This document shows positions 31,668-43,606 of a DNA stretch of 58,586 nucleotides, piece by piece. The position numbers and the translations under genes are program-made. The stretch is from Ophiostoma sp. CBS 140.51 (Eukaryota > Ascomycota > Sordariomycetes > Ophiostomatales > Ophiostomataceae). Each line of letters starts with the position of its first letter. Positions within the stretch are counted from its first letter, which is position 1. Location: NCBI GenBank assembly GCA_029298735.1, contig JANSLP010000198.1:1-58586 (forward strand), written 5' to 3'. The notes beneath the pieces were generated by a model, which had not been told where the DNA came from, searched no databases, and saw only the letters and a list, made by a program, of their open reading frames with translations.

Positions 31668-33969
31668 GATGTAGATGTGTGTTAAGTTATGCTGTTGAAA
31701 TAAGGTTAAGAGTTCGTGATGTTATTTTAGGGGCGAAAGCGAGCGTATCAACAAAAGAGACCAGACAATCGGGGACAAGACAAATAGGGTATCGTAGGGA
31801 ATCAAAAGAAAGAGAACGACAAGGAGATAATTATATTGAAGAAGGAAAGTTTGAAACGAAGCTCCCAAAAAACCCGAAATCTAGGGAACGTGTCGTACAA
31901 ATAGGTAAATCATAGGATCAGGATGCTTGCCAAAGTGAACAAGGAGACAGGCCCAAAAGGCCAAGAGGATAAGCCAATAGAACGGGGCAGCATAACGTGG
32001 GAATGCCACGGAAGGCGCTTGGGAGACAAATCAGTTGAAAACGACAGGCTCCATGGGGGACGCGAAAGGGGAAACGACACGGCATACGCATAGGGCACAA
32101 CTCAAAAGACTGGGGATAGGAAATTGGGAACAGAAAGAAACAGGGAAAAGTCATCATTGCAGGTCAGAGCAGGCCCGCCGATCCATCACAATGGCTCCTT
32201 CCTTGAGGAAGGAGCCATTTTGAACCTTCACCAGTCGTCAATGACGACGTCTTACGGACAGCAAGAGCCACCGTCCGTCAAATGGAGCTGCCAGGGCGGC
32301 CGCTATTATCAATTAGCCAGACGAACCAAAGGGTCAGACATCTCCGAGAAGCAAGCACATCGTTCGTTCAAACTCGTCAGTTCGGAGCCTTGGAAGGCAC
32401 TGGCGCAACTGGAGACAAAGCAGTTTGAAGGTTGGGGGCTCGGGCAATTTAGAGGTGGCAGGGGTCGTCGGTGGGGCAGTTAGTGGGTGTTAAGTAAGCT
32501 GACAGAAGATAGCCACGCTTTGGCGAATCCGGTTAGCTGGGTTGCAGGGAAGGACGAGGTCGAGGTGGTCTGGGTGAGATTGGCCCCGATTGCTTTGGCA
32601 GGCAGGAGCGCTTGAAACGTCTGCACAATCTGGTTTCGCCAGGAAGGGAAAGAAGGAAAAGAAGGAAGGAGCGAATGGGGAGAAACTGCGAGAACCACAC
32701 TCCCCACTTGCAGTGTAAATGCAACTGTCAACTGCAGCCATTGAGGTGCTCTGCTGCATTTTGCTCGCGCTGGATTATGTCGGGGGCAGTTCTGGGAAGG
32801 AAGAAAGAAAGAAAAAAGGAAGGATTGGGCAACGATCAGCGTGAGATCCTGGTCGGTTCGCTTGTTCATGCTGTGTATTTCGTATTTAGCCTTTGATTTC
32901 CCGTGACAATGGTAACCGCGTATCTTCATGTACAGGCGTAGGTATTTGCGTTCTTGCTCTCATAAGCACTTGGTGCTTGACAACGGCGATCTTTTGTAAA
33001 TAGTGCAGGGACTTGGTGACAGTTTTTGGTAAATTGGCGCGCTCGCAGGTGGACAGGGAGACACGGAGCAAAGAAATAGGGCCCAAGAAATAAGAAACGC
33101 GAAAAAGGAAGGAACGCCAAGAGGTTCCTAAAAATGACACAGAATGACATGCCTGTATACGTATGTGTGCTCAAGATACAACACGACTACGAGTACGAGG
33201 CCATGATGAAGAATGGGAGAAAAGGATACGAGTAAGAAAATATACTTCGTACTTGTACTCGACAGCCACATCGCATCAATCAATCACCTCGACGTCAGCA
33301 GAGTTGCAGGGAATCCTCCACCACGGCGTAATTTGACCGAGCATTTGCTGCCGTGGCAGCGCTGACGGGGCCGCTAAAACGGCCTCGACTGCCCTACCAG
33401 GACTGTTTTTGCGGGCGATGCAGACACGGCTGGCCGAGACATGGTGGGCAACAGCAAAAGGAGATAAAACTTAAAAGGAAGGAGCGGTCGGCGCAAGGGG
33501 AAGGATTTGTGCATTTCGTTCAGGGGGCTTCGTCTCCACTGTCGGCGTGTGATTTGTGCCAACGACCAACGTGCCTGCCTCGCCGACCTGCCTGCCAGTC
33601 AGCAAGTGAACACAGGCAGTCTCGCGTATTGTTGCCTCGCATTCTCACTCCCTCACTTTGCTCTATCTCACGGGATTTTCGCATTTTCTTTCAACACCGT
33701 TCTCGTCGCTCGGGTCTCCTATCTTTTCGGCCGCGTCACGTCAAACCTCGTCGCCGGTTCCGACTGCGGGCCAAATCCAGCAAATCCCGTCCCATCCAAC
33801 AGAAAGCAGTGTGTTGGCAGCCAATCGGTCGCATTTGCCTTGGTGTCTTGACCTTGGTCTCTTTTTTTTTTATCAATTTGCATTGAGGCTGTGAAACCAT
33901 CGAGCACTCGCATTCGGCACGTCTCACCACCCGCCCTTGTCACAACAACGACCAGACCGCAACCCGACA
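31668..33969. other. Intergenic interval, 2.3 kb, with a long hairpin
   Basis: Divergent upstream region of the acyltransferase and the alpha/beta hydrolase. It has purine-rich (plus-strand) tracts around 31740..31900 and a perfect 30-bp inverted repeat at 32190..32219. The 177-codon plus-strand frame at 33353..33886 has no protein-like features. Confidence 0.5.
32190..32219. repeat. Perfect inverted repeat (13-bp arms, TTGA loop)
   Basis: AATGGCTCCTTCC, then TTGA, then GGAAGGAGCCATT. The arms match at all 13 positions, and the outer two loop bases can also pair. As RNA it would be a very stable stem-loop on either strand. It lies about 520 bp upstream of the acyltransferase start. There is no following T-run to suggest a Pol III terminator. 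Confidence 0.85.
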
Positions 33970-35330
33970 ATGGCTGCGCATCCCATCGAGCGCGAGTACG
34001 CCATTGCGCTGGGCCTCTGGGGCTGGGTCTGCCTGCTTTCACGTGCCACGGCCATCAGTGAGTTATGATTCATTTTTTGTCATCACCATCCACATCGTTC
34101 CTTTTCCCGGCTTCTAACCAGATCACTTCAGCCTTTGTCCTTCTCTTCAAGTTCGTCAAGGCCGTCTTCGGCGGAAAGGCTCGCCGCAATGGCCACTCCG
34201 TCTACAAGTACATGGCCCTCGAGGGCATGCGCGACTACCAGTACGGCCTCAGCGCCATCGGCATCCAGAACCTGCTGCCGTCGACGAAATGGATGGCCCG
34301 CAGCTATGCCAGAAGCAACAAGCTGCCGTATGCCCTGATCCACCTTCGCGACGGTACGACAGCGATTGTACTCGGACCCAAGGTGGCCAAGAAGTCAAAG
34401 AAGACGGCGGCATCGACCCCGGAGGCCTCAACGGCGCCCCGCCGGGCCGTCGTCATGTTCCATGGCGGCGGCTACATGGGCCCTGCTCTTGGCCAACACA
34501 TTGAGCTCGCCTGCGGCTTCTCCAAAACCCTTCCCGAAAACGTCTCCGTCTATATCCTGCAGTACGGCCTCGCCAACGAGAAGGCCAACCACTACCCTCG
34601 CCAGCTCCAACAGGCCGCCGTCCTGCTCGACTATCTATTGATTGCCGAAAAATATGCACCCTCTGCCATCACGCTCGTTGGCGACTCTGCCGGCGGCCAT
34701 CTCGCCCTGAGTCTGCTGCAGCACCTCGCCCACCCCGATCCCCAGGTCGCCGCCGTCACCCTCCCCGAAGGCGAGCGCCTCGCCGGTGCTGCCCTGCTCT
34801 CGCCTTGGATCATCACACGCGCCCGCAGTGAAGGTCTTGTCCAGGCTAATGAACCCAAGGACGTTCTTCATGCGGCCGCGCTTGACTACTGGGCGCAGAA
34901 CTATTTGGGCCCGGCCGTCGAGGTTGAAGGCGGAGGCGAGAGCAAGGAAGCCGACAAAGGCACTCCCTGGAGCTGTCCCCTGACGACACCCGAAGGATGG
35001 CTGGCCGAGCTGCCCGTTGACGACATGTTTGTCACCTACGGCGAAGACGAGGTGCTGTGCGGCAATGCGGCACAGTTCTGCACGGCGTTGTACCGCGAGC
35101 GCAAGCCGGTCCCCACCTTCAAGACCTCGGCCAAGGGCTATGCCAACGAGATGCACGTCCACATGGTCATGAACCGCTTCCTAAAACTGGGCGAGCCGTG
35201 CTTGTCCGAAGAGGAGTTCAAGGCATGGTACGCCACTCAGATAGCCGCTCCACTGCCGTCGCCCACATCGCAAGCAACGCCCCCGTCGCCGCCTTCATCG
35301 CAGGATGCAATCGAGCCTGTCGGAAATTAA
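33970..35330 (+). CDS. Alpha/beta hydrolase, HSL/steryl-acetyl-hydrolase type, membrane-anchored
   Basis: Serine esterase of the hormone-sensitive-lipase group. Exons 33970..34057 and 34132..35330; intron 74 bp (GTGAGT, branch CTAAC at 34114, acceptor TTCAG at 34131). This acceptor, not the CAG ten bases earlier, restores frame, giving RATAITFVLLFKFV. Product 428 aa. The N-terminal hydrophobic segment (about residues 11..43) suggests an ER anchor as in Say1. The oxyanion motif HGGG is at 140..143 and the nucleophile elbow GDSAGG at 213..218 (Ser215). The likely acid is in DDMFVTYGEDE and the histidine in NEMHVHMV. The C-terminal tail is Pro/Ser-rich. The substrate is unknown; sterol acetyl esters are a guess from the family. 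Confidence 0.88.
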
Positions 35331-35907
35331 TATATGTGTGAGCACTTAATATTGTAATCTGATCGCTGCGTAATAATACTAGACAACATAGAATAGACAA
35401 TATACCCCTTTTTGGATAACTTGTTTGGATACAGACTTACAACCAATGGTACATAATACATTCGTAACCAAGAGCGTCAATTTACAATGTCACCTCAACC
35501 AAATAACATATACTTTGTTCTACTCTGAGAATCAACCACATGCTGGTCAATATTCTGGCCCCTATCATCGCCCAACCCCGGAATTCCGCCAGTGTTTATC
35601 TCAAATGCGCCCCACAGGAGCTCCTAAAGCTAGAGCTGTCATGCTTGTTTTTTGTGCGTCACTACTATTCAAAAAGAGATCATATTAGTGGCATAAAGGT
35701 AGTTCACACACAAATATGACATACGCTTTTCATCATTTGACAGAACCATTCATTCATGTAGTATTATCTGTAAAAAAGATCATCAACCCTAATACATAAC
35801 CCTAATACATATCCTATGTCATCACAATAAACAGACTTCGATAGTCTCGAACATAACTATTAGTCATTTCCAGTGCACACAGTGTCGCCCATTTCCTGTC
35901 ATTCCAC
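35331..35907. other. Intergenic interval between convergent hydrolase genes
   Basis: AT-rich 3' flank shared by two convergent genes. It includes two tandem 13-bp units AACCCTAATACAT at 35785..35810. No gene seen. Confidence 0.5.
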
Positions 35908-37512
35908 TTACTGTGGGCTGTGGTTATACGTCCCCTGTCCATAACATGCACCATCGACCTCGAGCGAGTTGATACCTTTCTGCAATGTACTGCCGGCCGC
36001 AAACCGCATCATGTAGCCTCCATTGATGTTTCCATCATCCGGCAACCATCCACGTGCACGCAGACCGTTCTCTGGGTCGTTCAAAAATGCGGCAAAATGA
36101 TCCTCCATGGTGGCCAATACCTCTTCTTGGAATGGCGTGCGTTCATCCTCAGGCCGCCGTGATAGTGTGCCAAAGACCATGGGAATGTCACTTGCATGAT
36201 AGGCCCCCATCCAGGTAAAGGGTGTGACGGAACTGAAGTTGCCTGCGTACTGATAGCGGTATGTCGTGCGGCCGGGCAGAGCACCACGCCAGCGAGTCGT
36301 ATTGGCAGCCGGGCAGACAAACACGGAAAGTGTGCCCTTGTCGACAGCGGGCATGTAGGGACCCTCGGTCAGATTCGAGGCTGGGTACGTGTAGAGACCA
36401 GCGTCTTCGTTGGCCGTTGTTGAGACAAGAGCCGGGCGGTCGGCAATAAATCCGCCAGCAGCACGGGCGCTGTAATTGGCAAAGTAGACACGCTCGTCGG
36501 GCACGGGCCGGAAGCCGATGGCGGGCTTGGTGGCATTTTCGGCGTAGTGTCCCAAAAAATTGGTTAAGAGATCGGCGGGTACACGGCGCATACAGGCAAG
36601 CTCTGCATCTGGGTCTCTCGAAGTGCCCGTGCCAAAATCGCAGCCGACATTCTGGGCTACAAACGAAAAGTTGCTGTAGAGCGGGTCAGCCTTGACACCC
36701 GCCACAGCCGCCGTGCCAGACATGAGGTAGTAGCCAGCCACAAGCGGGTTGTCGTAAAAAGCGTAGTTGTTGATATCGGCAGCAACAGCACCAGCCGACT
36801 GTCCCCACAGCACCATGCGGTCAGGGTCGCCACCAAAGGCCTTGATGTTGGCGTGCAGCCACTCGGTAGCCATACGCTGGTCCAAGATACCCAAGTTCTG
36901 GTCGTGGAGTCCGGCGGCATTGGGGAAGCCAAAGATGTTGAGGCGGTAATTGAGAGTGACAACAATCAAGTCGCCACGCCGGCTAACAAGCGGTGCAGGC
37001 ATCTGGTACGGCACATCGACGCCTCCGGCCTGAAAGTCACCGCCAGGGAGAAACACGGCGACAGGTAGAAGGCCCGTGGTCGACCCGTTCGGCTGCGGTG
37101 CCCAGATAGCGAGACTGAGACAGTCCTCGGAGCTGGTTTGTGCTTGGACGCCCGCAAGTAGACTTTGCCCGCGCGTACCGATAGCAAAGTCTGTAATATT
37201 GGCGTTCCAAAGCGAAGGGTGTGTCGTCAAGTACTGTGGGCATGATGCCGGGTACCGCAGGGAGTAAAAGTGGCGCCCACTTGGCTCGAGGGCCAACGGT
37301 GGCAGCCAGCGTCGATCACCAATGGGTGGCTGTGCATAGGGAATGCTTCGAAACTCTCGTACGTTGGGATACTCGTCGCTGAGAGCTCCCGTAAAGACTC
37401 CCGTCAGTGTAGCGATGGTCAAACTGTCCGTGGCATTGGCATCGCCGCGTGAGAATGGGGCAGCCTTGGCGATGGCTGCCAGGAAAATGGACAAAATGTG
37501 TGAGTGCTTCAT
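35908..37512 (-). CDS. Secreted type-B carboxylesterase/lipase
   Basis: Intronless, 534 aa, with a signal peptide (MKHSHILSIFLAAIAKAAPF). The carboxylesterase order is intact: FRSIPYAQPPIGDRRW near residue 54, EDCLSLAIWAP at 129, the nucleophile elbow GQSAG at 237..241 (Ser239), acid Glu369 in TANEDAG, and His439 in GAYHASDIP. Many N-x-S/T sites fit secretion. The oxyanion-hole loop is PGGDF (156..160) instead of the usual HGGxF, a visible departure. It probably hydrolyses carboxylic esters outside the cell. The start ATG at 37512 gives a good signal peptide. It is convergent with the HSL-type hydrolase gene. Confidence 0.9.
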   Translation of the reverse strand: MKHSHILSIFLAAIAKAAPFSRGDANATDSLTIATLTGVFTGALSDEYPNVREFRSIPYAQPPIGDRRWLPPLALEPSGRHFYSLRYPASCPQYLTTHPSLWNANITDFAIGTRGQSLLAGVQAQTSSEDCLSLAIWAPQPNGSTTGLLPVAVFLPGGDFQAGGVDVPYQMPAPLVSRRGDLIVVTLNYRLNIFGFPNAAGLHDQNLGILDQRMATEWLHANIKAFGGDPDRMVLWGQSAGAVAADINNYAFYDNPLVAGYYLMSGTAAVAGVKADPLYSNFSFVAQNVGCDFGTGTSRDPDAELACMRRVPADLLTNFLGHYAENATKPAIGFRPVPDERVYFANYSARAAGGFIADRPALVSTTANEDAGLYTYPASNLTEGPYMPAVDKGTLSVFVCPAANTTRWRGALPGRTTYRYQYAGNFSSVTPFTWMGAYHASDIPMVFGTLSRRPEDERTPFQEEVLATMEDHFAAFLNDPENGLRARGWLPDDGNINGGYMMRFAAGSTLQKGINSLEVDGACYGQGTYNHSPQ

Positions 37513-39969
37513 CTTGAAAAGTACAAGACGGCAGTTCGTACGATTGTATTAGGCCACTGATCTTGGTACTGTGATTTGAATCCTGCGATGTTTCCCAAAC
37601 TCAGATCTGTCTCTCCCTGGTGGCTTCACACTCTTCTTATACTTGGCGACTGGTGGGCTAAGCTTCCTCGAAAACGTGGAACAGTCCTCATCCATGGTTG
37701 CAGCATCGCTACCTTCTTCGAATGGCCATGCTATCCCGTCGAGGAAGCTCACAATTGTGCCACAAGCTTCACACTAACCTATTTGTGGAGACTGCGGGAG
37801 AAGGGCAATTGGAGAGAGCCATGATCTGTTACATATGCATATAAGTCCTATTTTGTCCTTGATATCTGGATCCTACTGCAGAAGGTGCATCGCAGGATGC
37901 ACTGGCACCGTGACATGATGGTTCCTTTTGTGGCCGTTACATACCACGGATTGCCAATAGATCCAATGGATACAAAGAATGGTCCTCACATGGCACCGAT
38001 TCATACACGGCTAGGCACAGCAGTACACAACAACCGATGTCGTATCCTCTTCTTCTTGCCCAAACGAGTATCGATGCATCTGTAAAATTATGTCAGATGC
38101 TTCCAGGCCATGTGTGTATGCGGCACATAATTTTTTGGAGTGCCCGAGCACTCGTTCTGCGACGTGTTGCTGCATCTCTTGAGCTTGCTCAATCGACAAT
38201 CGCGGTCACATTCGCCTAGTCATGCCAAGATCCAGAACATACAGTTTGCTGCTGTCGATAATACGTGCCGTCTTCTCTGCGGCGGCCTCGGCTGAATAGA
38301 GTAGGTGGGAATGGAGGGGAACGGGAGGCGGCCGGCGAAGGGTGGGCAGGAGGCTCGGCATATATTAATTCAACCTTGTTGTGCGGCGCAAGCAGAGAAA
38401 CCGGGGCATTTGGGGTATTTGAATGTTTTCGCTGGCAGCCACACTTGACGACTGCCTTCCCGTTCGGGCGGCACAAAATAATGGTTCGCTGTAACGCTAT
38501 CGTGGAGAAAGAGAGTCGATAAGGCAAGTGATGTAATTCGAAGAGTGTTTGCTGTTGGTTCTAAAAGTAATAACATTAGAAATGGAGGGGCAGATCAAAC
38601 GTTGGTCCAGATTGACTTTTATGGCCAGAAAATCAATTAATACAGACGAACGTCGCGACGATAATGCCAGGCCGGCATCCTGATAGCAATGTACGGTAAC
38701 CGGCCGCCTGGATCTGGTAGATAGAACAGTCCGTGGGCTCACCCTCCCTCAGCGCGTCCATGCTGTTACTTGAAACTGCGGAAATTAGAAACGATACCAT
38801 TGGAGGAGGTGTTTTTGCGTCCATTTATTTTTTTTGAAATCCTGGAAGACATCGAATTCCACAAGCATCGCTGCTTCCTTTTTTTACTATGTTTTATTTT
38901 TCCTTCACGATTGTCCGTTCGATACTGGCCTTGCCGTGTCTCAGCTGCAGGAGGAAGGACTTCTTTAGAAGGACCAAGTTATGAGTTCGTCTAACATCAA
39001 GTTTGCCCCAGCCTTATTGACTCTGCACAGATGGTTTTTTTTTTTTTTTAGTTCGTTTTTATTCCGTTCTTTTCCCCTTTTCTGTTTTAGCTTTTCCTTT
39101 TTATTATTTTTTTTTCACTTTTCTTTCTCGTAAAGTAAAATTAAAACGTCTTATTAACACGATAGGTACTTAGAAAATCCAGTATGTCTCAGCCATTTAA
39201 CATCTAAAAACAGAAACCAACCACAAAACAATGCAAATCGTTACCCAACGCATCACTTGACATTGCCCATCTGCATGTTGACGTCAAAACCACCTATGCT
39301 TAAAGGGTCCGGATATGCGGCCCCCGGCTTACACCGACTTACACGGGCCGCCACGCAAAAAAGTGGGTCCTTGGATTTTTTGACACGGTCGACGTCGACG
39401 CTTTCGTCAAAAGAGAAAGGCCGAAATGGCGAGCAAGACAACAGCAGTGGCTTTCAAGGCTGGGCGGTGCGGCTTAAGTGGCCACACGCGCCAAACTCAC
39501 CGGCTAGCCTCGGCGGCGATCGCTAGTTCCGCATTCCTTCACCTTGGAGTTTTCCATTCCGTTTTTAGTCGTTATCTAATGTTATCGGCGGGTTTGAATT
39601 TTTTGGTGCCCTTTGTGTATTTGGTGTCTATTTTTTTCTCTCTGTTTTGGCCCCCTGACACTGTCACGTTTGGCACTTCTTTTTTAAGCCGACGTCCCCA
39701 TTTTCGCCAGGCCAATACGTGATATCCACCTCAACGTTGTCTCTTTTCCCCTGATTCCACATTCGCCCTACCCGTCTTACGTCTGACATCAATTGCACGA
39801 AACGAACGTCAACAAAGTCAATAAACCAACATTGACCGTCAATTGGCAAATTTCAAAAGTGAAACCAGTTTTCTTTGATTTCACAGCATTTTTGTTGAGA
39901 TCTTCACGACCCTCACGACAACTTCCTCCCCGATTTTTTCCCTCCAAAGTTTCACCAACATCCTCCACC
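37513..39969. other. Intergenic interval, 2.5 kb
   Basis: Upstream of the divergent carboxylesterase and aspartate aminotransferase genes. It contains T-runs around 39030..39115 and no protein-like frame. The aminotransferase frame is open upstream to 39793 but has no family similarity before 39970. Confidence 0.5.
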
Positions 39970-41349
39970 ATGGGTTCCGTTCCGACCTCCGCATCCCACT
40001 TCGCGGCCCTGCCGACGGCCCCGCGTGACGAGATTTTCGCACTGCTTGGCGAGTTCCGGAGAGACACTCACCCGCAGCGTGTCAACCTCGGCGCCGGTGT
40101 CTACTGCGACAATGACGGTGAGCCGTTTCCGCTCGATGTCGTCCGCACTGTTGAGAAGTCCATGAACGAAAAGGCCGACCCGCACCGCCACGACTACACG
40201 CCGATCGAGGGTGACCAGGAGTTCCTGGCTCTAGCCCGCAAGTTTGTCTTTAGCGATGCCTGCGACGAGAGCCGTCTGACGTCCGTCCAGACCGTGTCCG
40301 GCTCTGGTGCCAACCACGTCGGTGCCCGTTTCCTGGCTAACACCATTCGCCCCCGCCGTGTTTGGCTGTCGGCTCCCACCTGGGCGAACCACGAGCTGAT
40401 CTGGGCCACTGTCGGTGTGCCTGTCCACTTCTACCCCTACTACAACGCCGAGACCCGCGCCCTCGACTTTGCCGCTATGGTCGAGACCCTGGAGAAGGAG
40501 GCCGAGGCCAACGACGTCATTGTCCTCCACGCCTGCGCCCACAACCCGACCGGCCTCGACCCAACGAAGGAGCAGTGGATCGTGTTGGGTGAGCTGTGCC
40601 AGCGCAAGGGCATCTTCCCCTTCTTCGACAACGCCTACCAGGGCTTTGCCTCGGGCGATCCCAGCATCGACGCCGGGGCCATCCGCCACTTTGCGCAGCT
40701 GCAGCCGCCCATCGAGATGTGCGTTGCCCAGTCCTTCTCCAAGAACCTGGGTCTGTACGGCCACCGCGCCGGTGCCTTCCACGTTGTCGCCACGGGTGAA
40801 GGTTGCACGCCCGCCGCCAAGGACGCTGTGACGGCCAACCTGGCCCAGATTATCCGCTCCGAGTACTCGGTGTCGCCGCGCTACGGCTCTGACATTGTCA
40901 AGGCTGTGCTGGGTAACAAGGATCTGACACGAAAGTGGCAGGCCGAGCTGCACACGATGGCCGGCCGCATCATTGCCATGCGCGTTTGTCTGTACGAAGA
41001 GCTGCGGCGCCTGGGCACCCCGGGCTCGTGGACGCACATTATTGATCAGGTAAGTCTGCATGCAGTATTGCATTGTGCTATTCAAGATCATTCACTAACC
41101 TTTTAGATTGGCATGTTCTCTTACACCGGTCTTACTCCGCCCGAGGTCACTTACCTGAAGGAGAAGTTTCATATCTACATTCACTCTTCAGGACGCATCT
41201 CCATTGCTGGCCGTACGTACCCACCCACCTCTATTCTTTATTCAACTGTTTTGCTAACCCACTTTCTAGTGAACACCAAGAACGTTAAGTACGTCGCCGC
41301 CGCGATACATGCTGTGCGCTCTGACCCTTCCTTGGTGACCTCTGCGTAA
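39970..41349 (+). CDS. Aspartate aminotransferase (probably cytosolic)
   Basis: PLP enzyme interconverting aspartate plus 2-oxoglutarate with oxaloacetate plus glutamate. Exons 39970..41049, 41107..41212, 41270..41349; both introns are exactly 57 bp with CTAAC branch sites. The joined protein is 421 aa. Family marks: VNLGAGVYCDNDGEPFPLDV, HNPTGLDPTKEQW (191..203), the PLP ring-binding Asp220/Tyr223 in FFDNAYQGFASGD, and the Schiff-base Lys258 in QSFSKNLGLYGHRAGAF. The C-terminal end is IGMFSYTGLTPPEV, then HSSGRISIAGLNTKNVKYVA. The start has a strong CACCATGGG context. There is no mitochondrial presequence (MGSVPTSASHFAALPTAP), hence cytosolic or peroxisomal. Confidence 0.94.
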
Positions 41350-42136
41350 ATCGTGCCCAGATAGGAAAAGGGCCCACCAGTACATACAAAAATAGAAATG
41401 AGCACATGCAAGCGATAGACTATGAATTCAAATAATCAAAACATCAAACTTCCTTTGAAGGCACGATTCCTCCTGCGATCGTTAAGATATATCCGAGAAC
41501 GATTACCTTGTACCGTTGTCGGGGCTCATAAGACGGCCTGAAATGACGGCTCGGGGATTGTACCTTTTGTAGGTAGAAAACGACGGACTTTAGGCTGTCC
41601 CGTAAAGCATAAACAAACGACCAGCCGCTGGGTAGCCAACTTTAAATAAACGTTGACAGAAACGACTGCCGTATACTTTGAGATATATTGATTGAGGCGA
41701 TGTTGGACTCTCTGCCACCAATTAGAAAAGAACCAAACGACCTTACGCCATCGATCTGAGGGACAATATCCGTTAAAGGGCCAAAATAATCAAAATGAAC
41801 CGTCTTGTATGCACAATTCTAGAAGCAAAGCAAAAGAGCGCAATGCTCCCCGCCTGCAGATCTGCAACGCATCTATTATGCGGTCTAAAGTTCTAATACC
41901 AAATATTTTCGACTACAATCAATCCAATGTTACAATTTTATCGAGGCACAAAATTTATCAAGCGCAATCAACGCCAAGAATGTTTTCTCTGGTCTCTTCC
42001 ACTCTTCCACAACTCGGCAGTTCTTACCTGGTGGAAAGAAGAGAACTAAAACACTATAAAGAAGAATCAAAGCCCGGCCATGTAGACTTCTCAGGATTTT
42101 CTCTGTAAACAAACGCAGCTGCCCACATCAAACACC
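41350..42136. other. Intergenic interval with TATA box of the dioxygenase gene
   Basis: AT-rich, no gene. A TATAAA at 42055..42060 lies 77 nt upstream of the next start codon and is a plausible core promoter. Confidence 0.55.
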
Positions 42137-43332
42137 ATGGTAGGACTATCTGCTTTGGCGGCTGTTGCCGGCCTTTTACTGTCGGTCACCAACGTCTTTG
42201 CTCACCCTGGTGAGCATCCTTTCTCTCCTGAAAAGCGACAGGAGACGCTCAAGAAACAGGCTTTCAGCCACATGGTCGGCCACAACAACAAACGTGCTCT
42301 TGACGCTGCTTGTGGAGGTCGTGCTGAAGATGTGGCAGCCCGTCAACAACGTGCCATGGAACGGCGGTTTGCCAAATTCCAGGAGCTGCGCAAGAAACGC
42401 AATGTTGACCATTGTACGTGGACACACTCTTCGCAACAAAAACATAACAAAATGCTAACCTCCCAGTAACCACTATCGACCGCCGCTCCAATGCCGACTT
42501 TGCCCGCTACAGCACTGTGCAACACAACTTTACGGGTATCCGCCACTTGGACAGTAACACACCTTATGAGACCGTCTTTGGTGCGAACACCAGCTGTGTC
42601 CTGGCGCCCGATAATGTCGAGGGGCCGTACTTTGTATGGGGTGAGGACCTGCGCTCGGATATCACCGACGGCCAGCCTGGTGTCCCGCTTCATCTCGAAT
42701 TGCAGCTCATCGATGTCGAGACCTGCCTTCCGGCCCAAGCGGTGCTGCTCGATGTTTGGGCCTGCAATGCCACCGGCTCCTACTCGGGTGTGTCAGCATA
42801 CGGCCAAGGTGGCTTGAACTCGACGTTCCTTCGAGGCGTCCAAATGAGCGATGCCGAAGGTGTCGTCGATTTTGACACCATCTTCCCAGGCCATTACATG
42901 GGCCGTGCCACGCACCAGCACATTGTCGCCCACATCGGTGCCGAGTTGGCCGAGAAGAACAAGTCCTATACGGGCGGCACTGTCGCACACATCTCGCAGC
43001 TGTTCTTCGATCAGGCTCTCATCCACCAGGTCGAGCAAACTTCGCCGTACAATGCTAACCCGGTGCAGCTGACCACCAACGCTGAAGATATGTTTACTGG
43101 CTTTGCTGCCTCGCCCGTGTTTGACCCGTTTGTCGAGTATGTGTTCTTGGGCGAGGGCGGTGACCTTGCGTACGGTCTATTTGCTTGGGCCGAGCTGGGC
43201 ATCAACACGTCGCTCAACTACGATTCGTATGCGGCACCGGCCTCGTTCCGGTACGAGAGTGGGAGTGTCGACAATGCCAACTTCTTTGAGGAGCAGATCG
43301 CTGGCGCCTTTCCACCACCGACGCATGGTTGA
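42137..43332 (+). CDS. Secreted intradiol ring-cleavage dioxygenase-like protein
   Basis: Non-haem Fe(III) dioxygenase family that opens catechol-type rings; the fungal secreted branch may act on lignin-derived or plant phenolics. Exons 42137..42413 and 42467..43332; intron 53 bp (GTACGT, CTAAC, CCAG). Product 380 aa. The signal peptide is about residues 1..22. A basic coiled propeptide-like region (about 30..92) follows, then the catalytic domain. NVEGPYFVWGEDLRSD is the entry motif. The iron ligands expected are Tyr198 (TGSYSG), Tyr236 (FPGHYMGR), His242 and His244 (THQH). Several N-glycosylation sites are present. TATAAA lies 77 nt upstream. The catalytic residues look intact; the natural substrate is unknown. 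Confidence 0.9.
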
Positions 43333-43606
43333 TATTGAGTTGCTTTGAAATCAGAAGGAGAAAGGTTGAACGGTCGAGACAAGTGGATGTTCCTACAAGC
43401 GCTGTTTCTTGGGAGAGCGCTTATTCCTTACTTCCTATCTACTTTCGTTTTAGATGCAAATGCCTTTGCGCTTGTGGTGAACTGTATTGGATATATAAAT
43501 GCAAAAAAAAAATAAGATCTGGCTTCGCGTGTGTATCGGTACAATGTCTCTGTCTCGTCGTGTGTCCAAGTCGCCATAATGGCCATTCGCCTGGCCTTCT
43601 CTCCCT

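Noticed and set aside
30681..31685. 334-codon plus-strand frame
   Set aside because: Antisense shadow of the BAHD-like acyltransferase first exon.
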